A stretch of DNA of 64,000 bases from CAVRZY01 sp963725415 (GTDB lineage Bacteria > Acidobacteriota > Terriglobia > Bryobacterales > Bryobacteraceae), in contig CAVRZY010000227.1 of assembly GCA_963725415.1 (NCBI GenBank), positions 1 through 64,000 of the forward strand, read 5' to 3'. Position 1 is the stretch's first letter; each line of letters begins with the position of its first letter. The notes under the pieces are model-generated. The model was not told the origin of the DNA. It worked only from the letters and a program-made list of their open reading frames with translations, and searched no databases. The translations under genes were made by a program, and so were the position numbers. Below are positions 9,858 through 18,072 of this stretch, piece by piece.

Positions 9858-11111
9858 CTACCCCAGCACCCCGCTGGAGAAAAGCTCAGCCAGGTCGGCT
9901 GGGCGCGGCCGGTCCTTCAGGGCCGGGTGTTCGCTGCCCAACACGATGTCGCTGGCTCCTTCCGGCGTTCGGGCAAAGCAAAGCAGTTGCTCGGGCTGCG
10001 CCAGGCGGAGAAGGACAGGCGAGTGGGTGGCCATGAGGATCTGTGCGTTGGAGACCGACGACAGCGCACGGAACATCGCTTCCACCGCTAAAGGATGAAT
10101 GCCGTTCTCCGGCTCTTCGATGAGATAGATCCCTTCGAAACCAGGCAGGTAGGCGGGCAAGGTGAGCGCCAGCAGCCGCAAAGCGCCGTCGGGCGCCACC
10201 CAGGATGGCGCCTCTACCCCACCCCGATAGCACAGCACCAAATAGCGGTGCAGGTCGTCTTCTCGCTCGACCGTGCGGATGGTCTCCAGATCAGGCAGGG
10301 CCGTGCGCAGGCAAGCAATCCAATCCTGGAAGCGCGCCGGGGCGTCCTTCTCCAGAGCGGCCACTACCCAGGGCAAATTGGAACCGTCGGGTTTGAAGCC
10401 GCGGACTTGCACGGGAGGGCTGGCTTTCCGCATGGACATACAGTTGAGAACCACCTGCTGGACGCCCTCGGCCAAGAACCTCTTCAGCCAGGTCGAGACC
10501 GGAAACCTCGATTCATCCTCCGGAACGTTGGCCAGAGCCGATTTCCGCGGTCCCAGTTGGAAGGCGTGGTCCCAGCCCTTCCCGGTTTCGTCGTAAAAAT
10601 TGTCGTGGCCGTCCTCGATCTTGTTGACCACGGTCTTGGCGCCTTTGGCGACCCTCGGCGCCATGATGCTATTGGGTGGTTCAGCGGGAAGAGGGAAAAG
10701 GTCGCGCTGGGGGCTGGTTTCCGGCAGGGGCCGGGGCGCTTTCAGAAGTGCCCTCTCGGCCAGGATGGCGGTCCGTTTGGCGCCTGGGTCGATGCCCAGG
10801 GAAACCTCGTAGCGGATAGTATCGGAGTCTTTGTTTGCCAATTTCGCCCGGCGATCTTCGGGAATGCCGGCCTCCAGGGCAAGCTCGAAGTGCCCCTCCG
10901 AGCGCCCCCAGACCAGATCCCGCAGATTGTGTGTCCGTTCGTAGACCGCTGCTTCGAGGCCGCCGGAAACCAACCGGCTGAGAAAAGCTATGACATCCAG
11001 GAAGGCGGTTTTGCCGCTGCCGTTGGGGCCCACCAGCACGTGCAGAGGCCCAAGGGGCTGGCGGATGTATTTCAGACAACGAAAATTCAAGGCTTCGATC
11101 AGTGTGATCAT
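9858..11111 (-). CDS. AAA-family ATPase (RecF/SMC-like, AAA_21 type)
   Basis: A 417-residue stand-alone ATPase. Walker A is VLVGPNGSGKTAF (about residues 27-39). The C-terminal ABC-type half has GIYLIEEPENGIHPLAVEAM (Walker B with a following signature-like histidine) and ILMATHSPVLLRL (switch region). No nuclease or TOPRIM domain is attached. Such ATPases occur in DNA repair, OLD-like defence and unknown systems, but no partner gene adjoins this one, so no function is assigned. ATG at 11111 is preferred over an adjoining TTG. About 240 bp upstream of the sigma gene, between 9617 and 9857, contain nothing I can identify. Confidence 0.75.
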   Translation of the reverse strand: MITLIEALNFRCLKYIRQPLGPLHVLVGPNGSGKTAFLDVIAFLSRLVSGGLEAAVYERTHNLRDLVWGRSEGHFELALEAGIPEDRRAKLANKDSDTIRYEVSLGIDPGAKRTAILAERALLKAPRPLPETSPQRDLFPLPAEPPNSIMAPRVAKGAKTVVNKIEDGHDNFYDETGKGWDHAFQLGPRKSALANVPEDESRFPVSTWLKRFLAEGVQQVVLNCMSMRKASPPVQVRGFKPDGSNLPWVVAALEKDAPARFQDWIACLRTALPDLETIRTVEREDDLHRYLVLCYRGGVEAPSWVAPDGALRLLALTLPAYLPGFEGIYLIEEPENGIHPLAVEAMFRALSSVSNAQILMATHSPVLLRLAQPEQLLCFARTPEGASDIVLGSEHPALKDRPRPADLAELFSSGVLG

Positions 11112-11147
11112 CAACGCACCTGCCAGAGCGGGGGCCAGTCACCACAC

Positions 11148-12278
11148 CTAGCCCCTGTTTGAGCATATCTCGTTGTAATACTGCTCGTAATGGGGAATGA
11201 TCAGGGAGGTGCAGAAGCGGGTCTGGGCGGTCTGGCGGGCGGCCCCGGAAACGCTGCGGTAAAGCGCCTCGTCGCTAAGCAAGGCAACCACGCGGGCTGC
11301 ATGCGCCTCGATATCCCCAACAGGTTCCAGGAAACCATCCACGCCGTGGGTGATCAGCTCGGGAACGCCTCCCACGTCGGTAGCGACCGGCGGGACACCG
11401 CAGGCCATGGCTTCCAGGGCCACCAGGCCGAAGGATTCCAGCTCACTGGGCAACAGCAGCACGTGGGCCTGGGGGATCAGCCGTTCGACATGGCCCTGTT
11501 TGCCCAGGAAGGTGACGTGTTGCTCCAGTGCCAGCTCCCGGGCCAGTCTTTCGGCCGGCATGCAATCGGGCCCATCGCCCACCATCAATAGATGGGCCGG
11601 CGCCTGCCGGCGCACCTCCTGGAGAATCCGAATGCAGTCAAACACGCGCTTGATGGGCCGGAAATTCGAGATGTGAATGAGCAGCTTCTCACCCGGCGGC
11701 GCCAACTCGCTGCGATTTCGCCGTTCCGGGTCCGGCTGATACATCTCGCAGTTGACAAAGTTCCGAATCACGCGGATCTCGTTTTCGATACCGAAGACCT
11801 CAACCGTCTTGGCCCGCAGGTACTGGCTGATGGAGGTGACGCCGTCGGATTGCTCGATGGAGAACTTGGTGATGGGGAAATAGGAGCGGTCCACGCCCAC
11901 CAGGGTGATGTCGGTGCCATGCAGCGTGGTAATAAAGGGCAACCGCCGCCGGCCGGCGAGCATCTGCCGGGCCAGCAGAGCCGCGATCGAATGGGGAATG
12001 GCGTAGTGGACGTGGAGCAGATCCAGGCAGTAACTTTCGGCCACCTCGGCCATGCGGGAGGCCAGGGCCAGCGAATAGGGCGGGTACTGAAACAAGGGGT
12101 AGGTCGAGACTTCCACCTCGTGGTAGTGGATGCGCGGGATGCCCGCGTCCAGGCGAATGGGATTGGCGTAGGAGATGAAGTGGACCTCGTGCCCCCGGTT
12201 GGCCAGTTCCAGGCCCAGCTCAGTGGCCACGATGCCGCTGCCGCCGTAGGTGGGATAGCAGGTGATTCCGATTTTCAC
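11148..12278 (-). CDS. bshA: N-acetyl-alpha-D-glucosaminyl L-malate synthase
   Basis: GT4 glycosyltransferase for the first step of bacillithiol synthesis, joining GlcNAc from UDP-GlcNAc to L-malate. The N-terminus IGITCYPTYGGSGIVATELG, then HVHYAIPHS, LHGTDITLVG and NFRPIKRV are characteristic of BshA rather than of general GT4 enzymes. The C-lobe has the E-x7-E type motif LPSELESFGLVALEAMACG. It has 376 residues. The start is GTG at 12278, overlapping the stop codon of the upstream lipoprotein gene (GTGA), so translation is probably coupled. bshB and bshC are not in the window. Confidence 0.92.
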   Translation of the reverse strand: MKIGITCYPTYGGSGIVATELGLELANRGHEVHFISYANPIRLDAGIPRIHYHEVEVSTYPLFQYPPYSLALASRMAEVAESYCLDLLHVHYAIPHSIAALLARQMLAGRRRLPFITTLHGTDITLVGVDRSYFPITKFSIEQSDGVTSISQYLRAKTVEVFGIENEIRVIRNFVNCEMYQPDPERRNRSELAPPGEKLLIHISNFRPIKRVFDCIRILQEVRRQAPAHLLMVGDGPDCMPAERLARELALEQHVTFLGKQGHVERLIPQAHVLLLPSELESFGLVALEAMACGVPPVATDVGGVPELITHGVDGFLEPVGDIEAHAARVVALLSDEALYRSVSGAARQTAQTRFCTSLIIPHYEQYYNEICSNRG

Positions 12279-13309
12279 TTCGACAGGTTAGCACTAATCG
12301 GATCGAGGATTGCCAGCCCGATCTGCCCATGCAGGTTCTCGGCCGGGGCGGGCACATCCCCGCCGCCAAACCACACCCGAACCACCGGGCCGGCCTCCGT
12401 TTCCACCGTTGGATCGCAAACCACCCTGGAGTTCCAGGCCGCGTTGTCGGCGAAGACCGCGGATTCGGAGACTCGCTCCCAGCGGACTCCGTCTTTCGAG
12501 CGCGCCAATCCCAGGCGGCGGTTCTCCGAGCGGTCTCGCCCCGTGTAAAGCATCCAGTAGCGCCCGTGCGAGGCCCACACCGCCGGCTCGCCCAGGCCAT
12601 TTTCATCGAATGCGCCGGCAGGCCCCAATTCCAGGATGGGATTGGATCGCAGCTTCCGCCACTTCCTGCCATCTTCTGAGCGGGCCACCCCGAGACGCTG
12701 GCGCCGGGCGCGATCCTGCCCCAGATAGAACATGTAGTAGGCGCTGCCGGCGCGCAGCACGTAGGGGTCCGCCACGCCGCGTTCTTCCCAACTGCCGCGC
12801 GGACCGGTCTCCAGCACGGGGGCCGCGCTTTTCCGCCATCGCCGCCCGTCGGTCGAGACAGCCAGCCCGATCCGCGGCGGCCGCCCAGCCTGATACCAAT
12901 AGAAGAACTCGCCGTTCACCGCCAGCGCCGAACCGTTGGCAGCGATGTAGTCGCCCTCCCAGCTCTGGGGATCCGGGGAGAGGACTTTGCCCTGTTTCTC
13001 CCAGTGAAAACCGTCCTGAGAGATGGCTAGACCGGTGTGCCAGGTGCGACCATCAAAGCCCGAATAGAAATTGTACAGGCTGCCCCCACGTTTCACCACC
13101 GAAGGGTTCAGAACATCGACGGCGTCCCAGGCGCCGGCTGGCCCGCGCCTCAGAACAGGCTCGGGATGGACCTCCCAGCGGAAGGAGACGTCCGTGAAGG
13201 GTCCGGACGGCGAGGGCAGGCTGAACTCCTGGTAGCGAGCGCAGCCGGAGGACAGCAGGAGCGCGAAGAGGAGCAGCAGAAGGCCATCGCGTTCTGCCGA
13301 ATCGTTCAT
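12275..13309 (-). CDS. Beta-propeller lipoprotein (GH43/GH32-like five-blade fold)
   Basis: A 344-residue exported protein. The N-terminus has a hydrophobic stretch (LLLLLFALLLSSGCA) ending in a lipobox cysteine near residue 24, so a lipoprotein. Five repeats follow, each with a W-x-x-x-x-Y-x-M/W-Y-Y-x-G type core (NFYSGFDGRTWHTGLAIS, YMFYLGQDRARRQRLGVARS, WMLYTGRDRSENRRLGLARS). These are typical of GH43/GH32-related propellers that bind or cleave glycans. Catalytic acids cannot be assigned from the sequence alone. Its ATG overlaps the histidine-kinase stop (ATGA) and its stop overlaps the bshA start, so the three genes form one tightly coupled unit. Confidence 0.75.
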   Translation of the reverse strand: MNDSAERDGLLLLLFALLLSSGCARYQEFSLPSPSGPFTDVSFRWEVHPEPVLRRGPAGAWDAVDVLNPSVVKRGGSLYNFYSGFDGRTWHTGLAISQDGFHWEKQGKVLSPDPQSWEGDYIAANGSALAVNGEFFYWYQAGRPPRIGLAVSTDGRRWRKSAAPVLETGPRGSWEERGVADPYVLRAGSAYYMFYLGQDRARRQRLGVARSEDGRKWRKLRSNPILELGPAGAFDENGLGEPAVWASHGRYWMLYTGRDRSENRRLGLARSKDGVRWERVSESAVFADNAAWNSRVVCDPTVETEAGPVVRVWFGGGDVPAPAENLHGQIGLAILDPISANLSK

Positions 13310-14463
13310 ATTGGAATCCAGATCCTGAGCGCGGCGCCCTGGCCGGGGCGAGATTCGAGCCTGAGGTCGCCCCCCAGTTTTCGGACCCGCTGCTGAATGC
13401 TCTGGGGGCCTAGACGAAGCCGCTCCAGCTCCTCCAGGGTGAACGCGCCGCCGAAGGCAAAACCGGCCCCGTCATCTTCGACCGCCATCTCAAGGGTCTG
13501 GCCGGTCCTCTCCAGCGAGATCACGACCCGAGTGGCCTGCGAGTGCTTCCGCACATTGTGAAGCGCCTCTCGAAGGATCTGCAAAGCCTCCAGAGCCGTT
13601 TCGGGCGCCGCCGTGATGGGCGCTGTGGGAGCGGCGAAGCGCACCTGGATGTCGCTGTCTTTCTGAAAATCATCCACCACCAGACGCACCGAGGCAGCCA
13701 GATCGGGTCCCTCGACGGGCGGAGGCCGCATGGTGCGCAGGAACGAACGCAGCCCGGTGACCACGGCCTTGGAAAGCTGCTGTAGCGCGTCCAGCTCTTT
13801 GAGGCCGCCGGAGGGGTCACGCTCCAGGAGACTCTTCACAACCTCGAGCCGAACTTGGAGGCTGATTACATCCTGTAGGGGGCCGTCGTGGAAATCCCCA
13901 GCGATCCTGTCGCGCTCGGCCGCGCAGGCCTTCTGAACCTCCTCCGGAAGGTCTTGCCCGTTCCGCGCGGCTTGCTCCAGCCGGCGCTGGAGCTTTCCCT
14001 TCCAGACCGCCAAGGCGCAGGCCAACAGGCCCGCAAACAGGACCAGGCGCCGCAGCAGATCGGCCTCCGGGGAAGGAAGCAGCGCCATGAAGGCGATACA
14101 CGCCCCCGAAACGATGAGCACATCCGGCCAGTCATGACCGAGTACGGCCGACAGCAGCAGATAGCAATAGTAAGCGGAGGCCAGCCAGGAATCGAAATCG
14201 GCGCCCAATGCGGCGAACAACATGAAGAATGCAGTATCAACGAATAGGCAGAGCGTCCTGGCCGGGGCCTTCTCGAAAGCCCTGCGCCACAGCAAAGGCA
14301 GGAGACTCCAAAGAGTGAACCCGGCCGTCAGAATGGTAACCCACGGAACCGCAGGCGCCGAAGGGAACACCTGAGCCGCCAGGCAGGCCAGCCCGAGCAC
14401 AACTCGCGCAGCGTCTAGCCAGCGCAACCACGGGTGTTGGAACAACAGGATGCGGCCAGCCAT
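13306..14463 (-). CDS. NarL/DesK-type sensor histidine kinase
   Basis: A 385-residue membrane sensor kinase. About six hydrophobic segments cover the first 170 residues. The HisKA_3 dimerisation/phosphoacceptor motif is ERDRIAGDFHDGPLQDV (the H of FHDGP). The HATPase domain shows EALHNVRKHSQA (N box), VEDDGAGFAF (G1) and a closing GGDLRLESRPGQGAALRIWIP. The ATG at 14463 (MAGRILLFQHPW) is chosen because the open frame upstream runs through a repeat tract. No response regulator is adjacent, so its partner is elsewhere. It heads the operon with the lipoprotein and bshA. Confidence 0.88.
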   Translation of the reverse strand: MAGRILLFQHPWLRWLDAARVVLGLACLAAQVFPSAPAVPWVTILTAGFTLWSLLPLLWRRAFEKAPARTLCLFVDTAFFMLFAALGADFDSWLASAYYCYLLLSAVLGHDWPDVLIVSGACIAFMALLPSPEADLLRRLVLFAGLLACALAVWKGKLQRRLEQAARNGQDLPEEVQKACAAERDRIAGDFHDGPLQDVISLQVRLEVVKSLLERDPSGGLKELDALQQLSKAVVTGLRSFLRTMRPPPVEGPDLAASVRLVVDDFQKDSDIQVRFAAPTAPITAAPETALEALQILREALHNVRKHSQATRVVISLERTGQTLEMAVEDDGAGFAFGGAFTLEELERLRLGPQSIQQRVRKLGGDLRLESRPGQGAALRIWIPI

Positions 14464-14496
14464 AGCTGAAGAAACCGGAAGCCTGAACTCAGCGCC

Positions 14497-14524
14497 TGCC
14501 TCCTGACTTCCGACTCTTGCCTCC
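14497..14524. repeat. Degenerate heptad tract, TGCCTCC class
   Basis: Four consecutive 7-bp units (TGCCTCC, TGACTTC, CGACTCT, TGCCTCC) between the stop codon of the methyltransferase-like gene and the start of the histidine-kinase gene. The period is exactly 7, but the units differ from the ATTGACG and CTGTAGC classes seen elsewhere. Confidence 0.6.
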
Positions 14525-15067
14525 TTATTTTCGGTACAGGTAGATGGTGTGGCTGCGGCCTTCGCCGTCGTCTTCCACGTGCTCGACCTTTTCGGCGGTC
14601 CAGCCCGAGAACTCGAAATCATGGGAAACGATTCGGGTTCCCTTCTTGAGCTGCGCTTCCAGAATGGGGCGGACCTTGTCGTTGGAGGAGGGCAGCAGGT
14701 AGACCGTCACCAGGTCGGCGGAGGCGTAGTTCTGCTTCATGATGTCGCCGTTGACAATGCGGGCGCGCTTCTCCAGGCCGAGGCTCTTGATCTTATCCAT
14801 GCTCTGTTTCCAGAGATCCTTGTCCATCTCGATGCCGGTGGCATCGGCCTTGAACTTCTGCGCCGCCATGATGACCACCCGCCCGTCGCCGCTGCCCAGA
14901 TCGAACATTTTCTCGCCCGGCTTCAGGGCCCCGACTTCCAGCATCTTTTCCACGATGGTCTCGGGGGTTGGATAGTAGGGGGCAAGCTTCTCAAAATCCT
15001 CTTTTTTCTCCTGCGCGAAACCGGCCGCGCAAAAAAGCATCAGTACCGCAAATCGTCTGTTGACCAT
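14525..15067 (-). CDS. Exported SAM-dependent methyltransferase-like protein
   Basis: A 180-residue class I methyltransferase fold. PTPETIVEKMLEVG is followed by MFDLGSGDGRVVIMAA (SAM motif I), TGIEMDKDLW (the acidic end of strand 2), and ADLVTVYLLPSSNDKVRPILE. The odd feature is the N-terminus MVNRRFAVLMLFCAAGFAQEKK, which is a convincing Sec signal peptide with a GFA-Q cleavage site. Export would separate it from cytoplasmic SAM. Similar short proteins with a YLLP motif are known as lysine-methyltransferase-like, but the substrate is unknown. The frame is intact. Confidence 0.7.
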   Translation of the reverse strand: MVNRRFAVLMLFCAAGFAQEKKEDFEKLAPYYPTPETIVEKMLEVGALKPGEKMFDLGSGDGRVVIMAAQKFKADATGIEMDKDLWKQSMDKIKSLGLEKRARIVNGDIMKQNYASADLVTVYLLPSSNDKVRPILEAQLKKGTRIVSHDFEFSGWTAEKVEHVEDDGEGRSHTIYLYRK

Positions 15068-15101
15068 GACTAGCCTCTGGTTTAGCAGTGTATCGCAGAA
15101 T

Positions 15102-15129
15102 AGCAGCTAGCGGCTAACAGCTAGCGGCT
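15102..15129. repeat. Degenerate heptad tract, AGCTAGC class
   Basis: Just downstream of the BNR-repeat gene. AGCTAGC, GGCTAAC, AGCTAGC and GGCT follow each other in a 7-bp period. It is the same kind of tract as at 14497-14524, with a different unit. Confidence 0.55.
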
Positions 15130-15133
15130 TCCC

Positions 15134-17041
15134 TCACGGCTCGATGTAGACGCGGACGCGGTTGCTCTGCTGCCCATCGGTTTCGATGAACACTTCGGCG
15201 GGGCCGGCATTGACCAGAGCGGGCAACTGCACCTCCACCAAGTAGAGACCGATGTAGCCGGCGGCTAGCACCGCCCTGGTGACTTCCAGCGGCGTACGGT
15301 CCAGGTAAGCGCGGACCGCCGCGATCACCTGGGGAGGATTCTCGGAGGGGGCGCGCAGTCCGGTGGGCCAGTCCGGCCGCACCCTGCCGAGCCCGGTGGC
15401 CAGGATCTGCACGCGGGAGTTCGAGTGAGCCGGATTCATGGCGTCCAGCAGCAGGCCGCTGTCGGCGTCCAATAGCAGCGGAGTTCCGTCGCGGTCGATG
15501 AAGATGGCGGGGGAGACAGTCTGGAGCGGCAGCCCCAGCAAAACGCTGCCCGTGCCGGCCTGAAGGGCCAGCGCCAGCGACTGTCCCCGGGCTTCAAACG
15601 GAACCTGAATTTGAGATTCGGCCTCCGAGGCCGCCAGCACCGGGAAACTCAGATCTCCAGCCCGGGCATTTTCGATCTGGCCACCCAGCACGCTCAGCAG
15701 GGAGCCGGGCGCCACCGGGCGCTGGGAGAAGTCAGCGGCGTTGACCCACCGCAAGCTGCCCATGCGGTGGGGCGCCAGGGCCGCGTAGACACCGTAGCCC
15801 TCCAGGACGACGAAGAGCTGGTTCCCTTCCGCATCGAGGCGCGCGTCCAGCGCAGGCGCGGACGGCAGATTTCCCCTCACGGGAGTCCAGTTCGTGGCCG
15901 GGCCGGCCGCGGTCAAATCCGTGCGAGTCTCAAAAACGCCGCGATCTGTGGCGATGTAGATGGTCCCGGTGGGACGGTCGGCAGTCACGGCATGCACTGG
16001 GGCGGACGGCAAGTCGGCGGTCAGGTCATCCCAGAACAGTCCCGCATTGATGGTCCGCAACACGCGGGAACCCGAAGCAGCCAACGCCAGGCGCGGGTCC
16101 GTGGAATCGACATACAGCGTGTTGACCGGTCCACCTTCGGTCGGCCAAGGCAGGCGCCAGGTTTGGCCTTTATCCAGGGAGACCCAGAGCCGGCCGTCGA
16201 TAGCGCCGGCGTACATCAGGTCCCCCGCCATGGCCAAGGCGGTGATGTCGGCGCCGAGCACTTGAGACAGGACGCCACGGGCAGCGGCTTCCTGGACTAC
16301 CTGGGGCTCGGGTGCCAGCCGCCAGGTCTGTTTTTCCCCAGGGGACCATTCCATCGCGCCCAACCCGTCGGCAACCACCCGGACTCCGCGGCTGCCCTGC
16401 GGCAATCCCAGCAAGCGGCGGGCGGGCAGGTTGGGCAGGGAATCGTTCAGGCCGGTCCAGGAGGCGCCGCCATCCAGCGACCGCCAGACCCCGAACTCAT
16501 TGCCCACCACCACCTCATCGGGATCGCGCGGGGAAACCGCCAGATCCGTCATACCGCCGCCGATGATGGACTCCCGCCGGTAGGCCGTCAGGTTAGCCCA
16601 GGAAAGGCCCCCATCATCGGAGCGGTAAACTTGCCCCCCGTAGGCGTACAGACGGCGAGAACTCGCGGGATTGGCCCGGAGTGTCCTGGTGCCCTCCGGC
16701 ATGGAGTTCGGCGAAACGACCGCATCGTCGCCGGCAGGCGGCGGGCTGGCGGAACTGGGTTGCCACTTCTCAAAGTCCCCGGTCTCGAAGACCTGCCCGG
16801 CTCGGGTGCGGGCAAACAAGCGCGACCCGTCCGGGGAATACCAGACCCGCTCGACCGGCCCGGAGGCGGGCGAAGCCAGCGAAAGCTCGATGGCGGAATT
16901 GCCTATCCTCCGCCAGTCCGGACGGATCCCAGCGGCGGGGCGGCTGGCCGGTTGCGCCCAGGCCGTTCCCCCAAGCGCCATCACCCCCAGCAGACAGCCG
17001 GCGGGGAGTCCCCAGACCCGAGTTGTGGCTTTATGACACAT
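15134..17041 (-). CDS. Secreted BNR/Ycf48-like beta-propeller protein with Solibacter-type C-domain
   Basis: A 635-residue secreted protein with a signal peptide ending GGTAWAQ (about residue 30). Repeated propeller units such as VYRSDDGGLSWANLT, VWRSLDGGASWTGLN and LWVSLDKGQTWRLPW are BNR/sortilin-like. The final 200 residues (APGSLLSVLGGQIENARAGDL, then SEAESQIQVPFEARG and VQLPALVNAGPAEVFIETDG) resemble a shortened version of the C-terminal domain common in Solibacter secreted proteins. No catalytic residues are evident, so a binding or scaffold role is the best guess. It is divergent from the FecR gene. The frame is intact. Confidence 0.75.
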   Translation of the reverse strand: MCHKATTRVWGLPAGCLLGVMALGGTAWAQPASRPAAGIRPDWRRIGNSAIELSLASPASGPVERVWYSPDGSRLFARTRAGQVFETGDFEKWQPSSASPPPAGDDAVVSPNSMPEGTRTLRANPASSRRLYAYGGQVYRSDDGGLSWANLTAYRRESIIGGGMTDLAVSPRDPDEVVVGNEFGVWRSLDGGASWTGLNDSLPNLPARRLLGLPQGSRGVRVVADGLGAMEWSPGEKQTWRLAPEPQVVQEAAARGVLSQVLGADITALAMAGDLMYAGAIDGRLWVSLDKGQTWRLPWPTEGGPVNTLYVDSTDPRLALAASGSRVLRTINAGLFWDDLTADLPSAPVHAVTADRPTGTIYIATDRGVFETRTDLTAAGPATNWTPVRGNLPSAPALDARLDAEGNQLFVVLEGYGVYAALAPHRMGSLRWVNAADFSQRPVAPGSLLSVLGGQIENARAGDLSFPVLAASEAESQIQVPFEARGQSLALALQAGTGSVLLGLPLQTVSPAIFIDRDGTPLLLDADSGLLLDAMNPAHSNSRVQILATGLGRVRPDWPTGLRAPSENPPQVIAAVRAYLDRTPLEVTRAVLAAGYIGLYLVEVQLPALVNAGPAEVFIETDGQQSNRVRVYIEP

Positions 17042-17177
17042 TCTATGAGTCCATTTTATCGCGCCAGGTCCTCCCAGCGGCTCTCAAAGTGCTGCAATAA
17101 GGCCATTTTCTCAAAAATTCTTGCTTGGTGCATATCTTGCTTGCAATTTTAGTGGTAGACTAGGGTGTTTTAAGCGG

Positions 17178-17200
17178 GCCGATCCTGTGGTAAGATCGGC
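17178..17200 (+). promoter_or_regulatory. Leader hairpin upstream of the FecR-domain gene
   Basis: GCCGATC at 17178-17184 pairs exactly with GATCGGC at 17194-17200 across a 9-base loop, ending 15 bases before the ATG at 17216. It could be an operator or an mRNA hairpin near the ribosome-binding region. The rest of the 174-bp divergent gap holds AT-rich promoter-like sequence (TTGCTT and TTGCAA around 17121-17146) that I cannot assign exactly. Confidence 0.4.
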
Positions 17201-17215
17201 AGGCAAGGTTGTGTT

Positions 17216-18025
17216 ATGTCGCGGCGCATGAGTTCGAGGTCGGCAACCTGGCTGCTGGTGGCGGCCACGCTCGGCGTGTGCGCAGCGCAGACCAGTTCCC
17301 TGGATCCGGCGGCCGCGGGCACGGTGCTCACGCTGAACGGGCAGGTTTCGGTTCTGCGTGACTCCACTCCCTGGGCTTTGCACGTGGGCGATCAGGTGCG
17401 CCCGCAGCAGGTGATCCTGACCGGGCCGGATGGTTTTGCTGTCCTACAGGTCTCCGACGGCAGCAGGTTCGAGATCTTCCCCAACTCGCGGGTAATCTTC
17501 CGCAACAACCCCGGCGACTGGAAGGACCTCCTGGACATGCTGATCGGCCGGGTCAAGGTCTACATCCAGAAGCTGGGCGGCCAGCCTAACCCCAACAGCG
17601 TGCGCACGCCCACGGCGGTGATCTCGGTCCGTGGAACGGTGTTCGACGTCACGGTGGAAGACCAAGATGCCACGACCTTCGTGATGGTGGAAGAAGGCCA
17701 GGTGGCGGTGCGGCACCTGCTGAAAGGCGGGGAGCCGAAGCTGCTCAACCAGGGCGAGTGGTTGCGGATCTATAAGAATGAACCCCTGACCCGCAAACTG
17801 GTCGAAAGAGATTCCATCATTCGAGCCGCGCTGCGAGCGATATCGGACGCCTTGTATACCGTAGTCTATCGGAGTCCGGGCGGCGTCGGCCCCACTCAGA
17901 TCCCTGGCGGTCCCGCGGGAACTGGGGGCGGGCTGCCCACCGACAAGCCGGCCCCCGCACCGCCTCCACCGCCCGGTGGCGGTGATCCGACCGCTCCACT
18001 TCCGCCTCCGCCGCCCGGGCCGTAA
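17216..18025 (+). CDS. Secreted FecR-domain protein with proline-rich tail
   Basis: A 269-residue exported protein. The signal peptide ends near GVCAAQ (residue 25). A FecR domain follows: GTVLTLNGQVSVLRDSTPWALHVGDQV, the core VRTPTAVISVRGTVFDVTVED, then VMVEEGQVAVRH. Unlike iron-regulatory FecR there is no adjacent sigma factor or cytoplasmic helix; such proteins are common as secreted FecR-like proteins in acidobacteria. The last 40 residues are low-complexity (APPPPPGGGDPTAPLPPPPPG), perhaps a wall- or surface-spanning tail. It is followed 47 bp later by a secreted helical protein on the same strand. Confidence 0.8.
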   Translation: MSRRMSSRSATWLLVAATLGVCAAQTSSLDPAAAGTVLTLNGQVSVLRDSTPWALHVGDQVRPQQVILTGPDGFAVLQVSDGSRFEIFPNSRVIFRNNPGDWKDLLDMLIGRVKVYIQKLGGQPNPNSVRTPTAVISVRGTVFDVTVEDQDATTFVMVEEGQVAVRHLLKGGEPKLLNQGEWLRIYKNEPLTRKLVERDSIIRAALRAISDALYTVVYRSPGGVGPTQIPGGPAGTGGGLPTDKPAPAPPPPPGGGDPTAPLPPPPPGP

Positions 18026-18072
18026 CAACCAACCGCCCGTGCCATCCACATCTCGTGCGAAACTAGCTGTAG

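Noticed and set aside
9858..11111. AAA ATPase as part of an anti-phage defence system
   Set aside because: No nuclease, TOPRIM, methylase or other partner gene adjoins it; neighbours are bshA and a sigma factor.
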